DNA from: Cheiracanthium punctorium
Taxonomy: Eukaryota > Arthropoda > Arachnida > Araneae > Cheiracanthiidae
Reading direction: 5' to 3'
Assembly: GCA_038373885.1 (NCBI GenBank)
Contig: JAWZYV010013027.1
Coordinates: 434,001 to 498,000 of the forward strand
DNA: 64,000 nt
Position 1 is the stretch's first letter, and each line of letters begins with the position of its first letter. The position numbers and the translations under genes are program-made. The notes below the pieces were generated by a model. That model saw nothing but the letters and a program-made list of their open reading frames with translations, made no database searches and was not told where the DNA came from. Shown one piece after another: positions 34,852-46,700 of this stretch.

Positions 34852-36335
34852 CTACAAGTAACCCCTGCTTTCTCAAAAATGAACATTATTTTTAACGAAA
34901 TATGATCTGTTGCATTATATTTATTAAACAGAATTCTTTTTTCTTCCGTATACCTTTGAGTCGATGGGTAGGCTGTTGTATATCTTTCTCCAATGGGCTT
35001 TTGTATATCTTGAAAACAAGGGCTAATAAATGAATTTCATTTCCATATTCGTTTTTTGCGACCCAAAATTAGTAAGAATTGGTTACTTAGAACCAGGAAA
35101 CAAACAAAAATTTTCTTTTTGTTGCCTAGTTTTATTTTTTTATTCTGCAAACGACAACTAAATTGGAAAAAAAAATCATTATATATTCCATCCCTTTTTC
35201 ATCAAACAAAAATTGAAAACTTCACTTAAGGTTTTTTTCACTCCTTTAATTGAAAAAAAACTCTATAAACCTTTTAAAAATAGCATTACATTAAGTAAAA
35301 CTCACCTTTTATAATCCCAAGAAACGAAAAGATTTTTTTTTTTTTTCTATAGATTATCCGATGTTGCTTCTTCCAATTTCTGCTCCTTTCGATCCCTTTG
35401 CACCAACAGCAAATGATTTCAAGAAGACCGGACAACTTTTCCGTTGCCATCTGATGATAACGCTAGTAAAAATAATAAGGGTAAAAAGAATAGTCGCCCG
35501 AGGATGTGAGGGGAACGTGCACATATTGCAGCACTATTATATCCAAAAATAGTCTAGAAAACGTAATATTTAAGCTTGCTAGAATATTTTTTAGTATTTG
35601 AGCTACTGCAATCAAATTAACAAAATGGGAATTCTTTTATGGGTTTGCAAAACACACAAAATGCCATTTAACTCTGAATAAATTTTAAATATTCTGTTTC
35701 ATTAAAAAAATATCTGTACAAGTTATTCCTAAAATATCTGGAAAAAGGTCGGGTAGAGAAAACCAAAATAAGCAGATTTGGTATTGTAATGCGTGTGAGC
35801 AAATGCCGTGTTTAGGTAGTAGAGGGCGCTATTTGGGTCGCAGGTACTAGTGGTGGCCTCACCTTTAAAATACCGCCCTAATAACAGAATGCATTACTGC
35901 ATGAATTGCGCTACCCTGTGCCTCACTTTGTGCCCCCTGTGCCCCATCATAATTTTCTAGTTACTTCATTGTCTTCATAATAAAAACTATGTAACTAAAA
36001 TGGAGAATGGAACATTCTTTCTTTAAAAAAATGGAACGCTTATAAATAATATAAGTAAATAAATCTCCCTTAAAAAAAACTTCGACGCAAAGAAGTAGTT
36101 TTTTCTCTGTATAAGTTTTTTCTCTGTTTTTCTCTGTATATTTCTGTACGTATGGTAATGTAGCTCCCAAATAGACGAACGCATTAAAAATGAGTTCTTT
36201 TTTTTATACTAGAAAGCTCGTTTAATCGGAATGGAACTATGTTTGGTTGGCCCCCTAAGTATACTACTAATATTCTATGTTTAGTGAAAGATTATTAATC
36301 CTTTTAAATATAATCATTTTTTTTTCCCAGTTGGT
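34852..36335. other. AT-rich non-coding DNA
   Basis: No supported gene. Short frames lack recognisable motifs. Confidence 0.45.
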
Positions 36336-36339
36336 ATTA

Positions 36340-36575
36340 TCTATTTGTTTATTTGCCAGGAGAGGACAGCTCGCGTCACTGAATGTGTCGCTTAGAGCTA
36401 CATATACGTCCTTCCCGGAACTTCCCGCCACAATTTGGAACCTCATCAGAAGGTGGCGGGACTTCTGAATATTGGCACCCTTCGGAAACTGCTAGCGACT
36501 GCCGAGAGGACTTTCGGAACCGCGGATTTAATGTGCACGTACACCGCATGTACAGGATGGTTCTAATTTATATTT
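36340..36575 (+). other. Unassigned G/C-richer block
   Basis: A block with several CpGs begins after a pyrimidine tract and CAG (TTTTTTTTCCCAG at 36317-36329) that looks like a splice acceptor, and ends at the start of repeat family A. Two overlapping frames of about 60 codons cross it, but neither has a motif I recognise. It could be an exon fragment or part of an element. Confidence 0.25.
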
Positions 36576-36576
36576 A

Positions 36577-39550
36577 ACTAGCTGCTACCCACGACTTCGT
36601 CCGCGTCGGCTTTAGAATTAGGTACCGAGAGAAATGAAGCATGTGTAAATAACAAATATGTTTGCGACAAAAGAAAGTGCATTTAAATATTATTTGCTTT
36701 TTACTTGTTTTAAATTATGTATAATGCATGGTAGTATACTTCATTTAAAATAATAGAGTATGCAGAGTTACTAAACTTAGATTTTTCTCAGGCATTTGGC
36801 AAATAGAGACAGTTACGACATTATTTGGGAACAGTTTTGTAAAAGAAATATTTATGCTATATGCATGAATTTTAGCCGATGTTAATCAGGAATAGTGCAG
36901 CTTTCTATTAGCGAAAAAGTTTTAGAATCGGTTCTGTAGTTACAGAGATACCTAGAGAGCGTAATGTATTACAGTTATTTTGAGTGTTCCTGTAAAGGAA
37001 CTATTTACGCTACATGCATGAATTTTAGCCTATAATACTCAAGAATAGTGTAGCTTACTATCAGTAAAAAAATTTAGGAATCGTTTCAGTACTTACAGAG
37101 ATACACATAGAGCATAATGTAATTCTTATGAGCATCCCTGTAAAAGAACTATCTGTGCTATATGCATTAAAGGTAGCCTATAACACTTAGGGTGCCACCA
37201 GTGTCTATGTAGTTCTGCTCTCAAAACTGCAAGGCGGGAGGTGCCAGCTTCAAATCCCGGTCGCGCCTGTCGGCCTAGCCGCAGTTTTCCGTGATTTTCT
37301 AAAAAACCTTGCGTAAATACGGGCTAGGATCCCTTAGAAAGTCCGCCACAGATGAATTTTCCATATAGTCTTTTATGCGAAGGCATAACATTTTTCAATC
37401 ATGCTCTGGTAAAGGTGAAGTTTAATACCTCACAAGTATATGCGAAGTTTTTAAGATTACTGCAAGTATAAAATACAGTTTTTTTCCCCCTCAAAGTTCC
37501 CACAGTTCATTCACACGGGGACCGCCCAGACTTCGAATTTTCAGAGACTGCGATGCAACGAGTCGTATCGCCAGACAGAGTCAGAAAACTCATAATTTTC
37601 AGGTTTGCAAGGAAAAGGGAAGCCCCCATGTGATTTTTTATCTCCATTGGCTACAATCAAAAATATGCAGTGGATACTGTGACATTGAGCCAAAAATATA
37701 AGAATTAGCCAAATTGGCGTATGTCAAGCTACAGAACTTCAGTAACGGTCTTGTCAGTTGGATTTGAAATTTCGAAAATGCAAGCCAGGCCTCTCGGAAG
37801 ATTGAAGGGTTTGAGACCCAGTCTCAATTCTCCTGAAATCAACCGATGCCTTCGGCTGGATGTCTTTTTCGTCTCTGTTTGAAGAAAGTAAAAATTGATT
37901 ATTAGAAATTCCCTGAAATTTCTTTATGCCTGCCACTTCTTCTATCTCTGCTTATATTGAAAGTTACTAAATATTTCAAAGAAAAATTACCGACTGCTGT
38001 TGCTCGACTATTCATTCTTCCCAGCTAATTATGTAATCTACATTATTTCATGTACTTGAATTTCGTTCATTTAAAAAATTATTTGTCGGAGATCGAGCTG
38101 TTCCGGTTGGCGCTTATCGAAAGTCATTCTCCTGAAATACGACTCACTTTTTAAATCCCTGGTTGAAGATGAAATTTACAAAATATTTCAAAGAAAAATT
38201 ACCGACTGCTGTTGATTGACTGTTCATTCTTCCCAGCTCTTTGTGCGATCTACATTGTTTCATTTGATTGGGGCATTAAATCTGAGGAGAGAGACTATGA
38301 ATTCTTGATTAACGACTGTATCCATATAAAGTGCATCACGATTCTAATTAAGCGCAAGGAATATCCAGTTTGAGGAAAAGAACTATCCACAATAATGATA
38401 GTGCTCCCAACAAATGTACTAACCCTATGCTCGGACTATGTCAGCTACGGAAAGTTATGAACTGGAGAGGTATTTCACCTGCCCCAACATGGTATGATTA
38501 ATTTGACTTCATTTGATATTTTAGTTTGTATGAAGCACTTGTTCGGTCTTGGCACGAAATTAATGTGTGATCAATTTGACTTTACTATTTTTGTTTGTAT
38601 TAAGTGTATTTCAATATTTTTGAATTAATGCAGGATGAACTCTTTATTCATATGTATTTTATTTAAGATTTTGCAAATGTCTCGCAGTTGATGAGAGAAG
38701 ACACTGCTTGATAAAAATTTCAGCGATAAAAAATTCATCCTACATTACTTGTATTTGCTGCGTATTATAATGGTTTGATTAATATTGAGATTATATATTT
38801 GTAAAGATGTGATTTAATTAATTGGAAGAAATTTTCTAGATAAATATTTCTATAAGTAAAGATATGGTTTAAATAAATTTAAGGTTAATATGCAAATTGT
38901 TAGGGTACCCTATTTTGAATATAATTATCTGAAATCATTAGTCGTGAGGTGTTACTTAGAATGTGTTAATTATAAACTGTATGTGCAATGAACATAATAT
39001 ACAAATAAATAAAGACATGTCTGGAAAAAATATAGTTATTATTTGAGTAAACAAAATTTTAGGATTTAGTAGTGTCTATATGGGGATACATTTCAGGTAA
39101 GATTTTAATATTTCTCTCATATGCACAGCGCAAAATTTGTACTAACCATTATAATGATCATTGGCTCCCCTTTTAAATAAAAACTTAACAAAATCCTCTC
39201 CCCAAAAAAGTTTTAACATAGGCCTATGATCCTAGTGCAGTCAATCGGTCTTAATCCAAAAATAAACAGACAATAATACTCAGGAATAATGTAACTTTCA
39301 ATCAGTGGAAAAAGTTTTAGAATCGGTTTAGTAGCTACAATATGTCCATAGAGCGCAATGCATTAGAATTATTTTGAGTGTCTTTGTAAAAGAATTATTT
39401 ATGCTACATGCTTGAAAGGTTGCCTGTATGTTAATCCAGGGCGTAAGCTATCTTCATTACAAATTTTTCCAAATCCGTTCAACCATTTTTGTGTGATTCA
39501 GTCAAAAACATCCAAACACATAAACGTACACATTTATATTATTGGTACGA
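36577..39550 (+). repeat. Interspersed repeat family A, copy 2, with ~2 kb of inserted sequence
   Basis: Starts ACTAGCTGCTACCCACGACT and ends near AACATCCAAACACATAAACG..TTTATATTATTGGTACGAT. The ~150-bp subrepeat units run from about 36830 to 37190 and resume at about 39280-39430. Between these, 37193-39275 is foreign: a SINE followed by non-coding DNA that includes two copies (offset about 212 bp, 37966 and 38178) of a segment with TTTCAAAGAAAAATTACCGA + CTGCTGTTG. Confidence 0.65.
37195..37372 (+). mobile_element. tRNA-derived SINE, copy 2
   Basis: Reverse-complement relative of the element at 1438-1710. It shares 'AAGGCGGGAGGTGCCAG', the B box GCTTCAAATCCCGG (37247-37260), 'CGCCTGTCGGCCTAGCCG', 'GCGTAAATACGGGCTAGGAT' and 'AAAGTCCGCCACAGATG'. 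The A box is degraded and no target duplication is visible, so it is an older insertion. Confidence 0.78.
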
Positions 39551-39594
39551 TTTAGAAATTTATGAACTTTAAAAAACACATCTGGTCTTTTCTT

Positions 39595-39767
39595 GGTACT
39601 TACGTACTATCCCGTTGGCCCTTCCCGTCAAACTGTATTTTCGTCAAATGAGTTGCCAAACTGTTGCTAATCGTATTCAAAACCATTAATAATTTCATGT
39701 GCCCGGCATTTATCTCGTCAAAAAAAAAGATCGTCTTGGCGGACAGCCGGGATAATACGTAAGTACC
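39595..39767. mobile_element. Short TIR element with GGTACTTACG ends and 8-bp duplication (173 bp)
   Basis: Left end GGTACTTACGTACTATCCCG and right end complementary to GGTACTTACGTATTATCCCG (one mismatch in 20). Exact 8-bp flanking duplication CTTTTCTT (39587-39594 and 39768-39775). An 8-bp target fits hAT, P or Merlin types, but the terminus does not start with the CAG common in hAT. It is non-coding. Confidence 0.85.
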
Positions 39768-39779
39768 CTTTTCTTTACT

Positions 39780-40410
39780 TATGCTTTTTAATTTGGCGTA
39801 AAATCAACATAAATTCCATACCAATTCATGTTTTTCAAATGCATGGGATTTTGCAAATAGAATTTCTGTTTTATTTCGAAAGAATAAATCATTTTGTGCG
39901 GGCGATAAAACAGTTTTTAATTAATAGTTAGAAAAGTAATTCAAAATTCAAAATTCTGAGCCTCAGGTGCACTTTACCGAAGTCATGGGCTCAGTCATGC
40001 TCAAAGCTCAAACTTTCAAAGCTCTGCTTTCTGTAGATTTGTCTGGAGAACATTCATTTTTATTATTATAGATAGATAGATTTGGCATAAAACTGGCATA
40101 ATTTCCGTGGTATTTAATGTTTTTCAGATGCACGTGCTTCTTTACTGAAGTAATAGCATTCCTGTTAGCTCAAAATATGAATCATTTGATACGGGCGAAA
40201 ATCGCCAGGCATGGTAACGTAAAAACGGTTTGTAATTAATAATTAAAAAAGTAATTAAAAATCTGAAATTCTGAGTAGCCTATAACCTTCTCCAGAGTCC
40301 CATCTCTATCTAAATCAAAATTCATCATAATCGATTCAGCGGTTTAGGCGTGAAAGCGTCATAAACAAACAAACAAACTCACTTTTGCATTTATAATATT
40401 AGTTAGGATG
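39780..40410 (+). repeat. Interspersed repeat family B copies 2 and 3
   Basis: Two diverged copies in tandem (39780-40078 and 40080-40400). The second ends ATAAACAAACAAACAAACTC + ACTTTTGCATTTATAATATT, the tail shared by families A and C. A new unit start, ACTAGCTGCGTACCTGTTCT, follows at 40468. Confidence 0.6.
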
Positions 40411-41605
40411 ATGATCCTTCATGATCCTGGGATTTTTATAACTAACCTTACGCCTGTTATAAATTAACTAGCTGCGTACCTGTTCTTCGTACGGATTGAA
40501 TCAAATGTTTTTCGTACTCATGTGGGTGAAATTAGTTCAATTTTTACGAAATTTCAAAATATGAAGAATACTTTTAATCGTGAGATAAGTTTTGCCTGAG
40601 AGATAGATACTTGAGATGCTAGTGTAACTGCAAAATGATAACACAAAATTTATATCAGCGTTATTTACAGAGCGTAAAAAGCGTTTTGAGGACAAATGTG
40701 TTCGCATTCAAAGTGCTTCTGCACAGGAGCCGATTTGTCGAGTTGGAGGTCCTGGGCAAAAGCTTCATTGTTTGTTGGGGACCCGGGTGCTTGTCCCGAA
40801 TGCCCTCCCGAGAATTTGGCCCTGTTTTTCGTTTCGTCTAGGATAGTTTTGTCTAAGGTTTAGTTCTAAAATAACGTCACATGGTGTGGACCACTGTTAG
40901 TCATTCTTCAGAACACCTTGGTAAAACTCTACCATATAAAAAGTCTTACAATATTGTTGATATCACAGCCATAGAAATATCTACATGAAACCTTCATTGT
41001 TTCGCGAATATTTTGTTTCTCGTAAAAGTAAACCTTGGTGAAATAATTTTTTTGGAAAGTGAGTTATAATTATTAAGATTTGATGCAATTTTAAATTTGT
41101 GACATCAAACTGATGTCAAATTCACTTATGATTAGAATTTAACATAAAAAACTACTTTCATATTTATCATAATTGTTACCATAGCAACATAACTCATTAC
41201 CAAGGGCATGTTAAGGGAAACGGGGGTTCCGGTCTTCCCCCACTTCCAAAAATTTCAATTCTTTTAAACAAAATAAAGTCTTTTTGTGATAAATTCTGTC
41301 TTTTCCAATGTTTGGACCCCCGCCCACTCTCAATTTTTTTTCTGAGTACGGTTCTGTCCATTACTGCCACTTAAACTGCCAAATTCAACAATGAAATGAA
41401 AGGTAAGCTAATTTTTAGAATTCTTAGTTTAGGAAAATAAAAATACATTTTATGAAAATAAATAAACATTATTTTACAGCAGTTTTTAAAATTCTTAAAT
41501 TCTTAATGCTACTGCAGCTATTTTGCAATTTTTCCTTCGCATGTCTGGCAACAAACTTTTGAATTTACCCGAAGCTGCACATGCGCACTATGCTCTTACC
41601 CATAA
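40411..41605. other. Worn repeat DNA
   Basis: From 40468 there is a family A-like start (ACTAGCTGCGTACC) that soon loses similarity. At 41210-41350 paired G-run/C-run blocks resemble a worn MITE. No gene is supported. Confidence 0.4.
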
Positions 41606-41609
41606 CAAA

Positions 41610-41855
41610 TGAATCGGTGAGTGCAGAAAACACCTCAGTCACAAACAGGAAATTTTTTTCAGGAGAGAGAAAAAACTTCATAAAACTTCATAAATTAGGT
41701 AATATTTGCATGACAGAAACATAAATGCATGTTATGAATGAGGAAAAAAATAAGTTTAAATGTTTGAAAATTTGGAGGAGTTATGAAGTTTTTTTCTCTC
41801 TCCTGAAAAAAATTTCCTTTTTGTGACTGAGGTGGTTTCTGCACTCACCGATTCA
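41610..41855. mobile_element. Hairpin MITE with ~75-bp inverted arms (246 bp)
   Basis: The left arm starts TGAATCGGTGAGTGCAGAAA and the right arm ends in its complement. The arms (about 41610-41685 and 41780-41855) pair almost throughout, including TTTTTTTCAGGAGAGAGAAA. The loop is about 95 bp. No clean target duplication was found, so the class is unknown. The transcript would fold into a long stem. Confidence 0.75.
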
Positions 41856-42394
41856 AATGCAACGAACTTTTGATCTCGAACATGGTACTTGTCCTTTAAT
41901 TTAAATTAATGCTTTCTTTTACAGCAAAATCATTTAATCCTGTTGTTGCTAAGAAATTGGGGAGCATTAAATTCAAAATGTTGTTTAAAATTTGTAGAAA
42001 GTCTCCTAATTAATATTTTTTGTTGTTTATCTTTGAAGGAAGGCCTTAATGTGCAATGTATTACTTGACAAAATTTTAAAAAAAGATTCTGATTAATAGA
42101 TTTCAGGATGCGAGAGTGAAATTCCGAAAATAATACGTGATCTTAAATTTTAATTAATGACTATGTTTCTCAATTAATCTGAAATAAGAGAATTTGCGGA
42201 ATGGACAATATCGTTGTGACGTCAATGGCGTTGTGCCAGTGTGACGTATCGTTGTGACGCTGACGACGTTATGTTTTAAACCAACACGTGACCTTCACCT
42301 AATCAACTGCAACAACAGACTTTTTCCTTTAATCTGATTGGTCCAAATTTATATTTTCCATCGACATGTGATGAAATAGTCTCCTATCGATATC

Positions 42395-43110
42395 ATTTAT
42401 TATTTCGTGCGTGGCGTACTTTTTGCTTGGGATAGTCTGTTATTCTGATTGAGTTTCGAAAGGGCTTTGAAACTCGTTACATCAAAATGACGAAGATCAT
42501 CTCACTTACAAAAATTTGGAGTCTTGCTTAAAAGTAGTTTCATCTATTTTTTATAATGGCCAATTTATTCATTGTTACTGTTTCCAAGACAACCAAACCG
42601 CAAGATACAGTGAAATTTTTAAGCAGCTGCTATTGAATTAAAAATCCCTCTTTACTTAAAAATTCGTAAAAAAAATCTCTCAATTTATACCCCCCCCCTC
42701 CCGTTTTTTTATTTTTAAAGAGGGCGAAGTGAATGCTCCGTCAAAAATGCCGACAAAATATCAAAACGTTATGAGGATAGAATTAAAGATGCAACAATTT
42801 TAAAATTATTTTAAGAAAATTAACGTCAAAAGTCTTTTTTTTTAAATTCCCAAAAATCTGCAAATTATGCTGCACAGTCAGAACACTGTCATTAAAAGAA
42901 AATTTTCTCCTCTATCCGATGATGCATATATCGTTCTATTGCGAGTGCAATTACTGGCGTTATTTCGAATTATGCGAGAAAAAATGCCAAAATTGCATAA
43001 AATATAAAACATTTTCTGATTCGAATATTCGAAAAATCGTTCCAAGGTGTGTTAAGACATGTCCTAGTGAAGCCGTATACAAAATTTGGTAGGTCTGCAG
43101 CCACCCATCT
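42395..43110 (+). repeat. Interspersed repeat family C, copy 2
   Basis: Collinear with 6590-7320 as described there, but without the AACAAACAAAC tail; divergence begins after about 43110. The two copies lie in the same orientation. Confidence 0.65.
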
Positions 43111-44870
43111 CGGCGCAATGCGATCGAAAGGCACACATAAGAAGATCGGAGGTCACAAACCTACACTCACATATACAAACATTGTTTACTCTCGGATTTT
43201 ATTATATAAGATATTACGCCAGGGTTTCTTCTTTTTCTTTAACAGTGAAGTTGTGATAAATCTGGTACAAAATAAAAGTTCCTAAAACCAAGCTCAGTTT
43301 GGCGAAATATTGAGAAACCACAATGTTAACCAATGGAAAATTTATTTCACTGATGGTCAGATGACGATAGGTATGTTATTGCATTTGGCACCAAAAATAA
43401 CAGTTTTATATATAATAACCTCCAACTTATAGCTATCACGTATACTTGTCGGAATATCGTTAAAGCCTAAGATTTACATCAATAGATATTTCCAAAATCC
43501 AGAACTTACTCCTCCAACTACCTAACTTGCGTGTAAAAAAAAAAAAAAAAAAAAGCAAACCCATTGTTCAACGAGTAGATATATATTTTGATCTAAAATA
43601 AAGCCTAGAGGGTCAGATCATGTGGGCAATTTAGTACAATATGTTTTATAGTGTTCGCCAGGAGCTTTCTCCAGAACGGTGATAAACCAAAATCAAATGG
43701 TTTCTCTCCTCTGCAACAATTAGGGATTTTTACACTTAAACTCTGTCTACTTCAATAACCGACTTGTGTTCTGGACGAAAACTTCAAGTGCGTTCCAAGA
43801 AAGAAAAAAGTCGTGTTGAGGAGAATATGAAACACAGTTTCATATAAATAAATAAAATATCCGCAACCGAAAGAAAAATTCTGAAGCCCATTGTCAACTA
43901 TTGCAAATGGGTGAAAGTAAGAGTATTATTCTATTATATTTTAAGAGCTTCACTCACATCTTATTATTTTTAAAAAATTATTTAAATATACAGGTTTTAA
44001 GACAAAAAAAATGTAATTACAAAATGGACAACGAATTCATAATTCGAATGGCATTATTTTATGTTTGCATTCTGTCCACTAATTGAATGAATTATGTAAC
44101 TCTGCATTAAGTAATTAATCAACTGGGAGGTCATAAATTAAAAGGCAAAATTACTGATTCTTAAATAAATAATGCAGGATATAATAATTCAAGAATAAAT
44201 GAATGCAGGAAAGTAAATACTTAAAATTTTGAATTCTTGCCTATTATGCAATCTCTTTTATGCTACACATACACACCCGCACACACAGATACACATATAT
44301 TTATAATAAGTAAAACACAGAATATTACAGCAAAAATGGCATACCCCGTAGGAAAGAATACATGCATATATATCAGCAGAATCAGAGGGCCAAAGAGTAT
44401 ATATATATAATTTATTAATATATAATTTTTACTTATTGTTCAACTTTTAACCTAAAATTCTGGCAACATGTATTTTTTCCTCTTCAATTGGCAACAACCC
44501 CATGGATGAGTCATGTTTTCATGCTTAATGCATATAGCCATGTCGTCTCCACTTTTTTTTTTATACTTGCTTTATAACAGGATATCCCCGTAGATGCATT
44601 TAGCCTTTAGCTAAGTAACTACAATGAAATCCTGTTATTTTGTTTTTCTTTTAGTATAAGTATTCGGTTTGGCCTGACGAGCTTAATCAATGCTTACTAC
44701 TTACTATCCAATCCGTACTTCACCTTTCAATTTGTCCACATAATCGTTTTTCTCTTTTTATTGGTTTCATATATTTTGCTCTTTTTGGATAAGTTGTTCA
44801 ATTATGAATGTTTCCCTAAATCAAAACATTTATTATTCCATGAATAATTAGAATTTTTTATCTGCTGAGT
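43111..44870. other. AT-rich non-coding DNA
   Basis: No supported gene. A 20-A run lies at 43535-43554, and short CA-rich and TA-rich patches lie at 44268-44300 and 44396-44425. Confidence 0.45.
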
Positions 44871-44874
44871 CGGC

Positions 44875-45000
44875 TGACTCGGCTTTTCGAGCTTGTCAGG
44901 GGGAGATTCCCCTGAACCCCTCTAATTTTTTAGTCTCATTATTGCCATATTAAAACTATATTAATTGACTTTATCATTTTATCGCTCATCTTTCGCGTAT
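44875..45000 (-). mobile_element. Helitron-type terminus, second copy
   Basis: Collinear with 4510-4635: CGGCT.TTCGAGC, hairpin CAGGGG-GAGATT-CCCCTG (44897-44914), GAACCCC, TCTCATTATTGCCATATTAA, and TTTATCGCTCATCTTTCG. Only the terminal ~125 bp is present; the coding repeats are absent. Confidence 0.6.
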
Positions 45001-45086
45001 TTCGCCTAGTAACCCTATGTTGAAATTTTTATGAGTGCTAACCTATTTATAGAAAAATACATGTTCGAGCCCTGTATATGTGAATA

Positions 45087-45255
45087 TTCTACAGCTTACG
45101 AAATATTGTAACAATATATTAAAGCTGCTGTGAACTAATAGTATTTAAATATATGTAAAAAATGCATATGAAGCGCATTCTACAACTTACGAAATATTGT
45201 AACAATATATTAAAACTGTTGTGAACTAATAGTATTTAAATACATGTAAAATTAT
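45087..45255 (+). repeat. 91-bp tandem duplication
   Basis: TTCTACAGCTTACGAAATAT and the following 75 bp recur 91 bp downstream (from 45178) with few changes. It is non-coding. Confidence 0.85.
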
Positions 45256-45269
45256 GTCGCTTTTTATGT

Positions 45270-46037
45270 CGCTTTTTTATGTCGCATTTTTGGGACACAT
45301 TTTTCAATAAAGGGTGTTGAGAGATAAAATGACATAGTCATTAAAAATAGAGGTTTTATTTCGCCAATTGAAAATCTCCACCAATACGTAACAAGCGCTC
45401 AGAAACTGAATAGTTTCCAATGACGCAACAATACACTGAGAAAGCGAACATTGTGCAGACTACCAACTTATGCTATGGGGAAATACTTTCCATATTTACT
45501 GGCCTATTTCCATATTTTTTATTTGAAAAAAAAAGTATAGATGAATATTTATCATTCGGTAACCTATAAACATCTTTAGTTTAGGAAAAATTATATCGCA
45601 TTCATACAGTGACCGAAGATCCTTTCTTTAAACGAGCATAGCATACCAATTGTTTAAGGCGCAAATCATGTGAAAACAAAATTAAGGAGTTACAAAGGAT
45701 GACGATATAGAGGAGAGAAGAGGGTCATACTTATTGTGACATAATTCCAGGCTATTCAGGAAGTAATGATTTGTATAACCAGTTCTAGAGGGGAAGTGAA
45801 AGTGTAGAGTTGATATGCAATTTTCTCCCTAAATTTACACCCTAGTTACAGAGATTTGTTAAGCTGATCTGCAGCGTTGGAAGACTGCACCATTTAAATT
45901 AAGTTTATTTCGTGCTTTTCACAGCCTTCCAAAAACCTAACACATTATTATCAATAATGTTTAATGCATTACAAAGAAACTTCTCATGCAGTGCAAAGCT
46001 AGTTGTTGCTCGTGAAAACTTCATGAATAAAATTATA
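45270..46037. other. AT-rich non-coding DNA
   Basis: No supported gene or element. Confidence 0.45.
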
Positions 46038-46700
46038 GTCGAAACCCGCTGAATGGAATATCGGTTAACCCTTTAACGCTCTGGGAACACCAAACTCTCA
46101 CGTTTTGACTGTTGCCAGTCACGAAGAATAGATTTGATTTCTATAAAAATAGTTGCGGGTGACATGGCTCCACGAGAATCCTTTACTTTTTAGCACGGCA
46201 TTTCCCGTAAAAAAATTGGCACAATTATTTTTAACAGCACTGGCATCTGCTGAAAAATGGAAGAATGCTAGAACAGCTGGATAGATTGCCCAATGCTGAA
46301 AAAGGAGCAGCCATTGCCATCGCTCGACTTAACTACCAGCAAGATGGCTGACGATCGAAACGTTCATCACGTGCCACAGATGAAGAGACCCTTTTTTGAC
46401 GCAACTGGGTGTGCGGCACAGCCAGTTGCGTCAAAAAAGGGTCTCTTGATCTGTGGCACGTGATGAACGTTTCCATCGCCGCCATCTTGCTGGTAGTTAA
46501 GTCGAGCGATGGCAAGCCTTTTTTCAGCACTGGGAAAGGGTTGCGCCTCAAAGGGTTAAAGGATATTCCGCTTACTGTAATAGATTTCTAATGTGCCAAA
46601 CCATAATAATTAGTCAGCATGCCCCGGATAATGGAATAACCCTCTTATTATTATTAATTTTAGAGACAAATTGGCTATTCCACTAAGCTGCTTGAACTGT
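46038..46700. repeat. Repeat family D, copy with piggyBac MITE insertion
   Basis: Flanking sequence on both sides of the MITE (GTCGAAACCCGCTGAATGGA before it; AGGATATTCCGCTTACTGTA after it) matches the reverse complement of 10815-10980, which lacks the insert. Confidence 0.75.
46069..46555. mobile_element. piggyBac-type MITE, copy 2 (487 bp), with internal palindrome
   Basis: Ends CCCTTTAACGCTCTGGGAAC and the complement of CCCTTTGAGGCGCAACCC, between TTAA at 46065-46068 and 46556-46559. It is inverse in orientation to the copy at 10064. Extra length comes from an inverted duplication: 46384-46408 pairs perfectly over 25 bp with 46422-46446 around a 13-bp loop, and pairing continues with mismatches out to about 46305 and 46530. 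Confidence 0.88.

Noticed and set aside
36277..36577. Overlapping frames that could be an exon
   Set aside because: The pyrimidine tract plus CAG is suggestive, but neither frame has a recognisable motif, so it is listed only as an unassigned block.
43535..43554. Poly(A) run as the tail of a processed pseudogene
   Set aside because: No gene-like sequence or flanking duplication was seen beside it. The same holds for the A-run at 31860.
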